A stretch of DNA of 64,000 nucleotides. It comes from Thermasporomyces composti (GTDB lineage: Bacteria > Actinomycetota > Actinomycetes > Propionibacteriales > Actinopolymorphaceae). The notes below the pieces were generated by a model that was not told the origin of the DNA, did not search any database, and saw nothing but the letters and a program-made list of their open reading frames with translations. The stretch lies in the NCBI RefSeq assembly GCF_003386795.1, contig NZ_QTUC01000001.1:2852001-2916000 (forward strand), in the 5' to 3' direction. Of the stretch, positions 9,724-17,540 are shown piece after piece (the first letter of the stretch is position 1; the number at the start of each line of letters is the position of its first letter). The position numbers were made by a program, and so were the translations under genes.

Positions 9724-10542
9724 ATGAGTCCTGAGCAGCACACGATCGCCGTCATCGGCGCCGGCAAGATGGGGGAGACCCTCCTGTCGGGGTTGCTGCG
9801 CGCTGGCTGGCCCGCGTCGGGTCTCATCGCCACGGTCCGTCGGGCGGAGCGCGGTGAGTACCTCCAGACGCGCTACGGCATCCGGGTCCTCCCGAACGAG
9901 GAGGCGGTGCGCGAAGCGCACGTCATCGTCATCGCCGTCAAGCCGCAGGACGCGTCGACCTTGCTCGCCGACCTGGGCCCGCGGGTTCCTCAGGGCAAGC
10001 TCGTCGTCTCCATCTGCGCTGGCCTGCCGACGTCGTTCTTCGAGAAGCGGCTTCCCGAGGGGACGCCGGTCGTCCGGGTCATGTCGAACACCCCGGCGCT
10101 GGTCGACCAGGCGATGAGCGCGATCTCCGCGGGTTCGCACGCGCGCGCCGAGCACCTCGCGCTGACCGAGGAGATGCTGCGCCCGCTGGGCAAGACGGTG
10201 CGGGTGCCCGAGTCGCAGCAGGACGCGGTCACGGCGTTGTCCGGCTCGGGTCCGGCGTACTTCTACTACCTGGTCGAGGCGATGACCGACGCCGGCATCC
10301 TGCTGGGGCTGCCCCGCCAGGTCGCGCACGAGCTGATCGTCCAGGCCGCGTTGGGCGCGGCGGTCATGCTGCGGGAGTCCGGCGAGCACCCGGTGACGCT
10401 GCGGGAGGCGGTGACGTCCCCGGGTGGCACCACGATCAGCGCGATCCGCGAGCTGGAGCGCCACCGGGTGCGTGCCGCGGTGCTCGACGCGATCGAGGCG
10501 GCACGCGACCGGGCGCGCGAGATCGCCGCCCAAGTCGACTGA
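9724..10542 (+). CDS. proC: pyrroline-5-carboxylate reductase
   Basis: NAD(P)H-dependent reduction of P5C to proline, last step of proline synthesis. The 272-aa protein starts with a Rossmann motif (AVIGAGKMGETLL) and carries the family signature around residues 220-245 (REAVTSPGGTTISAI). VMSNTPALV is the conserved central segment. Start ATG 9724 follows GAGGAGGAG of the last repeat unit. It lies 99 nt after proline dehydrogenase in the same reading frame. From memory, proC also occurs near the auxiliary trpS gene in Streptomyces coelicolor, as here. Confidence 0.95.
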   Translation: MSPEQHTIAVIGAGKMGETLLSGLLRAGWPASGLIATVRRAERGEYLQTRYGIRVLPNEEAVREAHVIVIAVKPQDASTLLADLGPRVPQGKLVVSICAGLPTSFFEKRLPEGTPVVRVMSNTPALVDQAMSAISAGSHARAEHLALTEEMLRPLGKTVRVPESQQDAVTALSGSGPAYFYYLVEAMTDAGILLGLPRQVAHELIVQAALGAAVMLRESGEHPVTLREAVTSPGGTTISAIRELERHRVRAAVLDAIEAARDRAREIAAQVD

Positions 10543-10616
10543 CCGGAGCCCCTCGGGACTCGCGCTGACCCGCGCGTCGAGCCCCACCGGCGGGCACCGA
10601 CGCGACTGCGGCGCGG

Positions 10617-11597
10617 TCACAACCCGATGGCGCGCTTGGCGGCGGCCACGGTCGGCTCGGCGAGGGCTCGCGCCCGCTCCGCCCCATCCCGCAGGACCGC
10701 GTCGACATACTCCGGGGCGGCGGCGAGATCGGCGTACCGGGCGCGCAGTGGGGCGAGCAGGCTGATCACGGCGTCGGCCACGTCCCGTTTGAGCGCTCCG
10801 TAGGAGCTGTACCGGGTGGCGAGCGCGGCGGGATCGGACTCGCCGACACACGCGGCCAGGATGTCCAGGAGGTTGGCGACGCCCGGCTGGTTCTCCGGGT
10901 CGTACCGGACCTCGTGACGGGAGTCGGTGACCGCGCGCATCACCTTGTGGCGGATCACGTCCGGGGAGTCGAGGAGGCGGACGCAGCCGGCGGCGTCGTC
11001 CGGAGCGTCCTTGCTCATCTTGGCCAAGGGGTTCCGCAGGTCCTTGATCCGAGCGCCGATGACGGCGGGAATCATCTCGGGGACCACGAAGACCTCGCCG
11101 TAGGCCCGGTTGAACCGCAGTGCCAGGTCGCGGGTGAGCTCGAGGTGCTGGCGCTGGTCGTCGCCGACCGGCACGTGGGTGGCGCGATAGGCGAGGATGT
11201 CGGCCGCCATGAGGACCGGGTAGGTGTAGAGGGAAACCCGGGTCTTGGGCCGGCCGCGCCCCTTCTCCTTGAACTGGATCATGCGATCCAGCTCGCCGAC
11301 GTAGGCCGTGCACTCCAGCAGGTACGCCAGCTCCGTGTGCAGCGACAGGTCGCTCTGCCGGAAGATCACGCAGGAGGCTGCGTCCAGGCCCGCGGCGAGG
11401 TAGAGCGTCGCTGTCTCCACGGTGAGCCGGCGGAGCCGCTCCGGGTCATGGGGAACAGTCAGCCCGTGCAGGTCAACCACGGGGAAGACACAGCGAGCGT
11501 CGTGCTGGAGGTCGACGAACCGTCGGAGGGCACCGAGGTAGTTGCCGAGGGTCAGGGAGCCGGTGGGCTTGACGCCGGAGACGATCGTGCGCGGCAT
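10617..11597 (-). CDS. trpS: tryptophanyl-tRNA synthetase, probably the auxiliary indolmycin-resistant type
   Basis: Charges tRNA-Trp. The 326-aa class I enzyme has TLGN (residues 16-19) as its HIGH-type motif, VDLHGLTV, GELDRMIQFKEK, PVGDDQRQH and KMSKD at 193-197, where the usual KMSKS has lost its last Ser. The residue matching Gln9 of Geobacillus TrpRS is Lys10 (SGVKPTG). From memory, a Lys here has been linked to indolmycin resistance in Streptomyces. The neighbourhood (acuC, bldN, rsbN, rex, hemACD) resembles that of S. coelicolor SCO3334, the inducible TrpRS1. A leader peptide with two Trp codons and a four-arm attenuator lie upstream. SD GAGGAG precedes ATG 11597. Confidence 0.93.
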   Translation of the reverse strand: MPRTIVSGVKPTGSLTLGNYLGALRRFVDLQHDARCVFPVVDLHGLTVPHDPERLRRLTVETATLYLAAGLDAASCVIFRQSDLSLHTELAYLLECTAYVGELDRMIQFKEKGRGRPKTRVSLYTYPVLMAADILAYRATHVPVGDDQRQHLELTRDLALRFNRAYGEVFVVPEMIPAVIGARIKDLRNPLAKMSKDAPDDAAGCVRLLDSPDVIRHKVMRAVTDSRHEVRYDPENQPGVANLLDILAACVGESDPAALATRYSSYGALKRDVADAVISLLAPLRARYADLAAAPEYVDAVLRDGAERARALAEPTVAAAKRAIGL

Positions 11598-11649
11598 GGG
11601 ACTCCTCGTCGGGTCGGAAGTCGCCGCCGCGGGGACGCCCAGGTCCGTC

Positions 11650-11722
11650 GGCCGCCCTCGCGGGCGGCCTCGGTCGGGTCAGGTTGATCGCGCGCACGCC
11701 ACAAGGCCGCCCTCGGGCGGCC
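11650..11722 (-). promoter_or_regulatory. ribosome-mediated attenuator of trpS (four-segment)
   Basis: Two perfect hairpins share identical arms. Hairpin 1 is 11705-11722 (8-bp stem, 2-nt loop) and hairpin 2 is 11650-11669 (8-bp stem, 4-nt loop); arms read GGCCGCCC and GGGCGGCC on the transcript. Because the arms match, segment 2 (11705-11712) can pair instead with segment 3 (11662-11669), giving the classic 1:2 + 3:4 versus 2:3 choice. The two Trp codons of the leader peptide (11721-11726) abut segment 1, and its stop codon (11679-11681) falls between the hairpins. No U-tract follows hairpin 2, so it could block transcription or translation. Confidence 0.85.
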
Positions 11723-11750
11723 ACCAGCCACGGGAGCGAATCGTGCGCAC
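11679..11750 (-). CDS. trpS leader peptide with tandem Trp codons
   Basis: A 23-residue frame starts at GTG 11750 and ends at TGA 11679. It begins MRTIRSRGWWPPEGG, with adjacent TGG codons 9 and 10, then ends in RST. Two consecutive Trp codons in a 23-codon leader immediately before a synthetase for Trp, placed exactly against an attenuator arm, are very unlikely by chance. No Shine-Dalgarno is present; a TTATCG hexamer shortly upstream suggests a leaderless start. Ribosome stalling at codons 9-10 under tRNA-Trp shortage would mask segment 1 and favour trpS expression. Confidence 0.85.
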   Translation of the reverse strand: MRTIRSRGWWPPEGGLVACARST

Positions 11751-11868
11751 GTCGGCACGATAACCGATCAGCCGCGACCGCACGCGCGACCCAGCCTGGC
11801 GGAGACGCGCACCGCTGACTCGGCAGCGCGCTCACAGCACGAAGACATCGGGCCCGGGACCGTCGTCG

Positions 11869-12387
11869 TCACAAGGGCTCGGGCGACTCGACCGCTGAGG
11901 TGTCCCTCTGGTCGCGCCGGATCACGCTGATCATCCCGTTGGGTTCGATGCACGCGCGTTCGACCATGGCGATGTCGTCGATGCCGTGCAGCCGCAGCTG
12001 GGAGGAGACCTCCTCGGTGGTCATGAGCTCCCGCCGCATGACGGCGCGGTTGAGCTTGCCGTTCTCGATCAGCGTCTTCGGCGTGGCCTTGAGCAGGGTC
12101 GCCAGCTTCGGGAAGCGGTAGGCGACGGCATCGACGACGACGCTCCAGAACAGGATCGTGACGACCACCACCATGCCGTCCGCCAGCGACGTGGTTTCGC
12201 CGTACAGGCCGGCTGAGGCCGCGTCGGCGACCAGCACGACCACGAGGACGTCGGTGAGTCCCAGACCGCCTGTCTCACGTCGCCCCACGACACGAAGGAG
12301 CGCGAGCAGCGCGAGGTAGGTCACCGTGCCGCGCACGACCCCCTCCAGGAGCGGAAGGTGAGGGGCGAAGATGAGGTTCCAGTCCAC
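11869..12387 (-). CDS. DUF421 (YetF/YcaP-like) membrane protein
   Basis: Small membrane protein, 172 aa, with three N-terminal transmembrane segments (about residues 17-35, 45-62, 68-85) followed by the cytoplasmic DUF421 domain (TLIENGKLNRAVMRRELMT; EEVSSQLRLHGIDD). Function is unknown; spore germination and envelope roles have been proposed for relatives. It lies upstream of trpS on the same strand but is separated by the trpS leader region, so it is not obviously co-regulated. Confidence 0.85.
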   Translation of the reverse strand: MDWNLIFAPHLPLLEGVVRGTVTYLALLALLRVVGRRETGGLGLTDVLVVVLVADAASAGLYGETTSLADGMVVVVTILFWSVVVDAVAYRFPKLATLLKATPKTLIENGKLNRAVMRRELMTTEEVSSQLRLHGIDDIAMVERACIEPNGMISVIRRDQRDTSAVESPEPL

Positions 12388-12523
12388 GTCGCCTCCACTA
12401 CCCGACGCCGAGCCGGTCGCCGCTCCTTACGATGGGCCGACGATCGGCACCGGTGGCTCGGCTCGGCCCACGGGAGCGCGCCCGCCGGCTTCGTCGCGCT
12501 TCGTCGAATGCGCGACAGGACAC

Positions 12524-12551
12524 GACGCCGAGGACGGGACGCCGAGGACGA
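12524..12551 (+). repeat. 14-bp tandem duplication
   Basis: GACGCCGAGGACGG (12524-12537) is repeated with one change (12538-12551) directly before the AAAGGAG Shine-Dalgarno of the GNAT gene at 12562. Confidence 0.8.
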
Positions 12552-12561
12552 AAGGAGCGGC

Positions 12562-13095
12562 ATGGGCGGTCGCGGAGTGGAGACCGGGGATCGCACGGCG
12601 GCCGTGCGTACTCGACTCCTGGGGCCAGACGACTGGCGGGAGCTGCGCGCGGTTCGACTGGAGGCACTACGGGAGTCGCCGTGGGCCTTCGGCTCGACCT
12701 ACGCCCGGGAGAGCGCGTTCACGGAAGCTGACTGGCGTCGCCGGCTCAGCGCCGGTGGGGCGACCTTCCTGGCCTACCGTGACGACGATCCCGCGACGGC
12801 GGTGGGGATCAGTGGCGGGTTCTTCGAGGAGTCGACTCCGGACACCGCGGAGCTGGTGTCGATGTGGGTACGGCCCGAGGCCCGCGGCAGCGGTGTGGCG
12901 GACGCGTTGGTGCGCGCCGTCCTCGACTGGGCCGTGGCCAGGGGAGCGGCGCGGGTGCACCTGTGGGTGACGGCGACGAACGAACGGGCGCGGCGGTTCT
13001 ACGAACGGCTCGGCTTCGTGCCCACCGACGAGCGGCAACCGCTGCCCTCCGATCCCACCCTCGACGAGATCGGCATGGTGCGACCGCTCAGCTGA
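12562..13095 (+). CDS. GNAT-family N-acetyltransferase
   Basis: Acetyl-CoA-dependent acetyltransferase, 177 aa, one GNAT domain. The acetyl-CoA loop is seen as VRPEARGSGVADALVRA (motif A), and RRFYERLGFVPTDE is the C-terminal motif B. ATG 12562 has AAAGGAG 5 nt upstream; the frame is open much farther 5' but that part is Arg-rich and without similarity. The substrate is unknown. Its 3' end overlaps the convergent NUDIX gene by 8 bp. Confidence 0.85.
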   Translation: MGGRGVETGDRTAAVRTRLLGPDDWRELRAVRLEALRESPWAFGSTYARESAFTEADWRRRLSAGGATFLAYRDDDPATAVGISGGFFEESTPDTAELVSMWVRPEARGSGVADALVRAVLDWAVARGAARVHLWVTATNERARRFYERLGFVPTDERQPLPSDPTLDEIGMVRPLS

Positions 13096-13687
13096 GCGCC
13101 TGCGCGCGCCGCGTCTCCGCGGCGAGGAAGAGCAGGTCCGGATACCACTCCTCGTTCTCTCGGAGCAGTGCCTGGGCCTCGGACAGGCTGGTGACCCGCA
13201 CTTCTTTGACCTGCTCGCCGTCGGGTGGGTTCGTGGGCGTCGCCACGAGCTCGACGTCGGCCACACACCACAGCCACGCCTTCTCCGGGTGGGGCAGGTG
13301 AGGTCGATACGGCGCGGGGTGGTCGCTGACGCCGCGGTGCGCGCCAAGCCACCGCAGCGGCCCGAGCCGCCGAGCGCCCGCCTCCTCCAAGAGCTCCCGG
13401 TCAGCGGTCTGCTCGATGCTCTCGCCCGGCTCTCGGGTTCCGCCGGGCAGGAACCACTCGTTCCCCCTGTGCCGGCACACCACGATGGACGATCCGACGA
13501 AGCCGACGACGTGGACGCTCTGCACGAGGGACTCCGGTGGCCGGTCGACGGAGAACGTCGCGTCGAACCCGGCCCACTCCCACCGGGTCGGAGTGAACAG
13601 GGTAGGGAAGCGTTCGGCCAGACTCGGGCTGGTCGTCACGCTCGCGGACTCTACCGGCCCGGCTCCGGTGTGGTCAGGCGCGTCCAT
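13088..13687 (-). CDS. NUDIX hydrolase
   Basis: Hydrolase of nucleoside diphosphate-linked substrates, 199 aa from ATG 13687. A complete Nudix box is present (GTREPGE, 7 residues, then RELLEEAGA), with the general REUxEExGU pattern intact. A Trp-rich segment (RWEWAGFDATF) precedes the domain. The frame extends farther upstream, but it would then run into the divergent acuC gene; only 37 nt separate the two chosen starts. Specific substrate unknown. Confidence 0.85.
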   Translation of the reverse strand: MDAPDHTGAGPVESASVTTSPSLAERFPTLFTPTRWEWAGFDATFSVDRPPESLVQSVHVVGFVGSSIVVCRHRGNEWFLPGGTREPGESIEQTADRELLEEAGARRLGPLRWLGAHRGVSDHPAPYRPHLPHPEKAWLWCVADVELVATPTNPPDGEQVKEVRVTSLSEAQALLRENEEWYPDLLFLAAETRRAQALS

Positions 13688-13724
13688 GTCGCCCACCAGA
13701 CCGACGTAGGGCAAGGTGGAGCCT

Positions 13725-14960
13725 GTGACGGAACTCGGACGCCTCGTGTATGACGAGGGACTGACGGCGTACGACTTCGGCCCTGGGCACCCGCTCGCGC
13801 CGATCCGGGTGCGGCTCACGGTCGCCCTGACCAGGGAGCTGGGGCTCATCCGGGACGGCGAGCGCGAGCGGTCCGACGAGCACGTCGTGGCGCTGGACGG
13901 CTGCGGTCTCGAAGGGCTGACGATGGTCCCGGCTCCCCGGGCCTCCGATGACGTCCTGGCCACGATCCACGACCACGCCTACATCGAGGCGGTCCAGCGC
14001 GCGAGCGCCGACCCACGCCTCATCGACGTGACGTTCGGGCTGGGAACGCCGGACAACCCGACCTTCGCCGGGATGCACGAGGCCGCGGCGCGCGTCGTCG
14101 GTGCGAGCATCGAAGCCGCTCGCTCGGTCTGGGAAGGGACGAGTCTCCACGCGGCCAACATCGCTGGCGGGCTGCACCACGCGATGCCGGCCATGGCCAG
14201 CGGCTTCTGCGTCTACAACGACCCGGCGGCGGCGATCCGGTGGCTCCTCGACGCCGGGTGCCCGCGCGTCGCCTACATCGACCTCGACGTCCACCACGGC
14301 GACGGCGTCCAGGAGATCTTCTACGACGACCCCAGGGTGCTCACGATCAGCCTGCACGAGTCGCCGCGCACCCTCTTCCCCTACCGCACGGGCTTCCCGA
14401 GCGAGACCGGGGGCCCGGGCGCGGAGGGGACCGCCGTCAACATCGCCTTGCCTCGAGGAACCGGCGACGAGGGGTGGCTGCGGGCGTTCCACGCGATGGT
14501 GCCGGCTCTGGTCGAAGCCTTCCAGCCCGCCGTCATCGTGAGCCAGCACGGCTGCGACAGCCACCGGCTGGACCCGCTGGCCCACCTCAACCTCTCCATT
14601 GACGCCCAGCGGGCTGCCGCGGCCGCGGTGCACGAGCTCAGCCATCGCGTCGCCGAGGGCCGGTGGGTCGTCACCGGAGGTGGCGGGTACGCCCTCGTGG
14701 ACGTGGTGCCACGCATCTGGAGCCACCTGCTCGCGATCGTCGGCGGGCAGGCGATCAGGCCCGAGACGACGACACCGCTCGCGTGGCGTCAGTTCGTGGC
14801 GGACGAGTGCGGACGCTCCGCGCCCGAGGCCATGACCGACGGCGCCCACGCCTCGTACGCCGAGTGGTCCGCCGGCTACGACCCGGCTGATCCCGTCGAC
14901 CGCGCGATTCGCGCCACGCGCCGCGCGGTCTTCCCGGCCCACGGCCTGGATCCGGACTGA
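13725..14960 (+). CDS. acuC: AcuC-type histone-deacetylase-family enzyme
   Basis: Zinc-dependent lysine deacetylase; in Bacillus AcuC deacetylates acetyl-CoA synthetase and so controls acetate use. The 411-aa protein has the HDAC signatures: LHHAMPAMASGFCVYND, the metal-binding IDLDVHHGDG, ISLHESP, SQHGCDSHRLDPL and TGGGGYA. GTG 13725 is favoured because AAGG lies 8 nt upstream; GTG 13716 is an alternative. It may act together with the aceA/RamB acetate genes nearby, an inference. The hairpin after the stop ends the transcript. Confidence 0.92.
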   Translation: MTELGRLVYDEGLTAYDFGPGHPLAPIRVRLTVALTRELGLIRDGERERSDEHVVALDGCGLEGLTMVPAPRASDDVLATIHDHAYIEAVQRASADPRLIDVTFGLGTPDNPTFAGMHEAAARVVGASIEAARSVWEGTSLHAANIAGGLHHAMPAMASGFCVYNDPAAAIRWLLDAGCPRVAYIDLDVHHGDGVQEIFYDDPRVLTISLHESPRTLFPYRTGFPSETGGPGAEGTAVNIALPRGTGDEGWLRAFHAMVPALVEAFQPAVIVSQHGCDSHRLDPLAHLNLSIDAQRAAAAAVHELSHRVAEGRWVVTGGGGYALVDVVPRIWSHLLAIVGGQAIRPETTTPLAWRQFVADECGRSAPEAMTDGAHASYAEWSAGYDPADPVDRAIRATRRAVFPAHGLDPD

Positions 14961-14974
14961 CCCCTGTCCGGACG

Positions 14975-15006
14975 GGCGGCACCGGACGGATGCTCTCGGT
15001 GCCGCC
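14975..15006 (+). terminator. hairpin terminator after acuC
   Basis: A 10-bp perfect inverted repeat (GGCGGCACCG at 14975-14984, complement at 14997-15006) with a 12-nt loop starts 14 nt after the acuC stop. No T-run. The rest of the 290-nt gap before 15250 is GC-rich with a TTGACC hexamer at 15140-15145 but no good -10. Confidence 0.65.
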
Positions 15007-15249
15007 TCGGCGTGCGACACCCGGTCGAGGGACCGGTCCTAGGGGGGAGCCGAGGGTCCCGGTCCGGCGCGCCGGCCCAGCGTGACGCCCGGCCGGCGGC
15101 GGGCCGGGGCGCCGACCTCGAGGCGCTTGGCCTGTACGCTTGACCGCGCCAGTACGTCGTGCTCCTCACCAACGCGAAGCGTTCATCCGACATGAGCGAG
15201 TTCCGATCCGCGTCCGGTGGGGTACCAAGTTGTTCCGAAAGGGCGTTAC

Positions 15250-15351
15250 GTGGGTTCTGTCATCAAGAAGCGTCGTAAGCGCATGTCGAAGAAGAAGCAC
15301 CGCAAGCTCCTCAAGAAGACGCGCATCCAGCGCAGGCGCCTGGGGAAGTAG
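15250..15351 (+). CDS. small ribosomal protein bS22 (AURKAIP1/COX24-domain protein)
   Basis: A 33-residue, extremely basic protein beginning [19 protein letters not shown] and ending RRRLGK. This is the actinobacterial 33-aa protein seen in mycobacterial ribosome structures as bS22, bound to the small subunit. It is far too short for ordinary ORF thresholds. GTG 15250 is supported by GAAAGGG 6-7 nt upstream and by the conserved N-terminus. It stands alone 31 nt before the epimerase gene and may share its transcript. Confidence 0.95.
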   Translation: MGSVIKKRRKRMSKKKHRKLLKKTRIQRRRLGK

Positions 15352-15381
15352 CGGTGCTCGACTCCACGGGGTGAGCGGCAG

Positions 15382-16428
15382 ATGGCGCGCGTTGTCCTGG
15401 TCACCGGTGTCTCCCGGGACATCGGGAGCAGGTTCACGCGCCTGCTCGCCGCCGACCCCGCGGTGGACCGTGTCCTCGGAGCGGACGTCGTCCCCCCTCG
15501 CGACGACCTAGGCGGAGCGGAGTTCGTCCGCGTCGACCTGCGCAGCCCCGTGGTCTCCCGGGTGCTCGCTCGCGAAGAGGTCGACACCGTGGCCCACCTC
15601 AACGTGATCGCGGCGCCTCAGCACGCCGGCGGCCGGGCCACGATGAAGGAGATCAACGTGATCGGGACGATGCAGTTGCTGGCCGCCTGCCAGCGGCTGC
15701 CGTCCGTGCGCAAGGTCGTCGTCAAGTCCTCGACCGCGGTCTACGGCGCCTCGCCAGACGACCCCGCGATGTTCACCGAGGACATGGAGCCGCGCGGGGC
15801 GCGCTCCGGCTTCGCCAAGGACGCCGTCGAGGTCGAGGGGTACGTGCGAGGCTTCGCTCGGCGGCGTCCTGACGTGATCGTCACGACGCTGCGCTTCGCC
15901 AACGTGATCGGCCCGCGCGTGCGCACCCCCATCACGCGGTACTTCACGCTGCCCGTCATCCCTACCGTGCTCGGATTCGACGCGCGACTGCAGTTCACCC
16001 ACGAGGACGACCTTCTGGAGGCGTTGCGGCTCGCCGTCGTCTCCGACCGGCCGGGCACGTTCAACGTCGCCGGCTCGGGTGTCCTCATGCTGTCGCAGGC
16101 GATCCGACGCATGGGCCGGCCCTCCCTTCCGGTACCGGCCTTCGCGGCGGCGACGCTCGGTCAGGCGTTCCGAGCGTTCCGACTCGCCGACTTCACCCCG
16201 GAGCAACTGGACTTCCTCACCTACGGCCGCGGGGTCGACACGACCCGGATGCGGGAAGAGCTGGGGTTCAAACCGAGTTACACCACGCCTGAGGCGTTCG
16301 AGACGTTCGCGGCGGCGCACGAGCCCGGCGTACTGAACGCTGAGCGGGTCAGGTCCGCCGAGCAGCGCGTGGCCGAGTTCCTCGGTGTGCGGGAGGATCT
16401 GAACGGGGTACGACAACGCCATGGCTGA
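15382..16428 (+). CDS. NAD-dependent epimerase/dehydratase (extended SDR)
   Basis: Nucleotide-sugar-epimerase-like SDR protein, 348 aa. The N-terminal Rossmann motif is TGVSRDIGSRF, followed by LGADV. The catalytic region has SSTAVYGAS, but the YxxxK motif reads FAKD (SGFAKDAVEVEG), so the proton-donor Tyr is Phe. The family member is typical of actinobacteria at this locus, next to an acyltransferase whose start overlaps its stop by 8 nt. That overlap implies coupled translation and suggests a shared lipid or envelope role. The substrate is unknown. Confidence 0.85.
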   Translation: MARVVLVTGVSRDIGSRFTRLLAADPAVDRVLGADVVPPRDDLGGAEFVRVDLRSPVVSRVLAREEVDTVAHLNVIAAPQHAGGRATMKEINVIGTMQLLAACQRLPSVRKVVVKSSTAVYGASPDDPAMFTEDMEPRGARSGFAKDAVEVEGYVRGFARRRPDVIVTTLRFANVIGPRVRTPITRYFTLPVIPTVLGFDARLQFTHEDDLLEALRLAVVSDRPGTFNVAGSGVLMLSQAIRRMGRPSLPVPAFAAATLGQAFRAFRLADFTPEQLDFLTYGRGVDTTRMREELGFKPSYTTPEAFETFAAAHEPGVLNAERVRSAEQRVAEFLGVREDLNGVRQRHG

Positions 16429-17425
16429 CTCGTCCGAGGCGAAGGTAATCCCGATCCGGGCCAGTCGTGGGCGTGAGGAGAACGGGCAGTTCCGGGGGGC
16501 GCACGAGCGGGTGTCCTTCTCCGCCACGGACCTGCTTCTCGGGGCGCTTGGCATGGCCGCGCGGGGCGTCGCGGCTCGGACGCTCGGTGAGGGCTGGCAG
16601 TCGAAGGTGGCCTCCGGCCTGGCGTTCCTGCGGCGTCGTCTCACCGGCGACTACGAGGTCGACGACTTCGGCTTCGACCCGGACCTGACCGAGAACGTCC
16701 TGTTGAGCGTCCTTCGACCGCTCTACCAGACCTGGTTCCGGGCGGAGGCTCGTGGCATCGAGAACATCCCGGCGGTGGGCGGCGCGCTCATCGTCGCCAA
16801 CCACTCCGGGACGCTGCCGCTCGACGGTCTGATGATCCACGTGGCGGTCCACGACAACCACCCGGCCCATCGCCACATCCGGCTGCTCGGTGCCGACCTC
16901 GTCTTCCGCCTGCCGTTCGTGTCGGAGCTCGCGCGCAAGGGCGGCACGACGCTGGCGTGCGCCCAAGACGCCGAACGCCTCCTGCGGAGCGGTGAGCTCG
17001 TCGCCGTCTTCCCGGAGGGTTACAAAGGGCTCGGCAAGCCGTTCTCGGAGCGCTACAAGCTCCAGCGCTTCGGGCGAGGTGGCTTCGTGGCGGCGGCGCT
17101 GCGGAGCGGGGTGCCGATCATCCCCTGCTCGATCGTCGGTGCCGAGGAGGCCTACCCGATGCTGGGCAACATCGAGCCCTTGGCCAGGCTCTTCGGGCTG
17201 CCCTACATGCCGGTCACCCCGACGTTCCCCTGGCTGGGTCTGCTCGGGCTGGTGCCGTTGCCGTCGAAGTGGATCATCGAGTTCAGCGAACCCGTGCCGA
17301 CCGACGGGTACGAACCCGAGGCGGCTGAGGACCCGATGCTCGTCTTCGACCTCACCGACCAGGTGCGGGAGACGATCCAGCACACGTTGTACGCGCTGCT
17401 GCTCGACCGTCCCGATGCCTTCTAG
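16421..17425 (+). CDS. PlsC-like lysophospholipid acyltransferase
   Basis: Probable 1-acyl-glycerol-3-phosphate acyltransferase-type enzyme, 334 aa. The acyltransferase block I is NHSGTLPLD, giving H-x6-D instead of the usual H-x4-D. Block III is VFPEGYKG, and VPIIPCSIVG is block IV. A hydrophobic stretch near LGALGMAARGVAA may associate with membrane. ATG 16421 overlaps the epimerase stop. A weak long-armed inverted repeat (17464-17479 with 17525-17537) in the 115-nt gap after it may end convergent transcription. Confidence 0.85.
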   Translation: MADSSEAKVIPIRASRGREENGQFRGAHERVSFSATDLLLGALGMAARGVAARTLGEGWQSKVASGLAFLRRRLTGDYEVDDFGFDPDLTENVLLSVLRPLYQTWFRAEARGIENIPAVGGALIVANHSGTLPLDGLMIHVAVHDNHPAHRHIRLLGADLVFRLPFVSELARKGGTTLACAQDAERLLRSGELVAVFPEGYKGLGKPFSERYKLQRFGRGGFVAAALRSGVPIIPCSIVGAEEAYPMLGNIEPLARLFGLPYMPVTPTFPWLGLLGLVPLPSKWIIEFSEPVPTDGYEPEAAEDPMLVFDLTDQVRETIQHTLYALLLDRPDAF

Positions 17426-17540
17426 CGAGCCCCCGCGGCGGTCGGCCCGGCGTCCCCTCGGATCCGAGCGGCGACGTCCCAACCCCTGTGCCCTTCGGGC
17501 CACCGATCGTCAGGACGCCGGTTCGGACGCCGCTCGGGTG

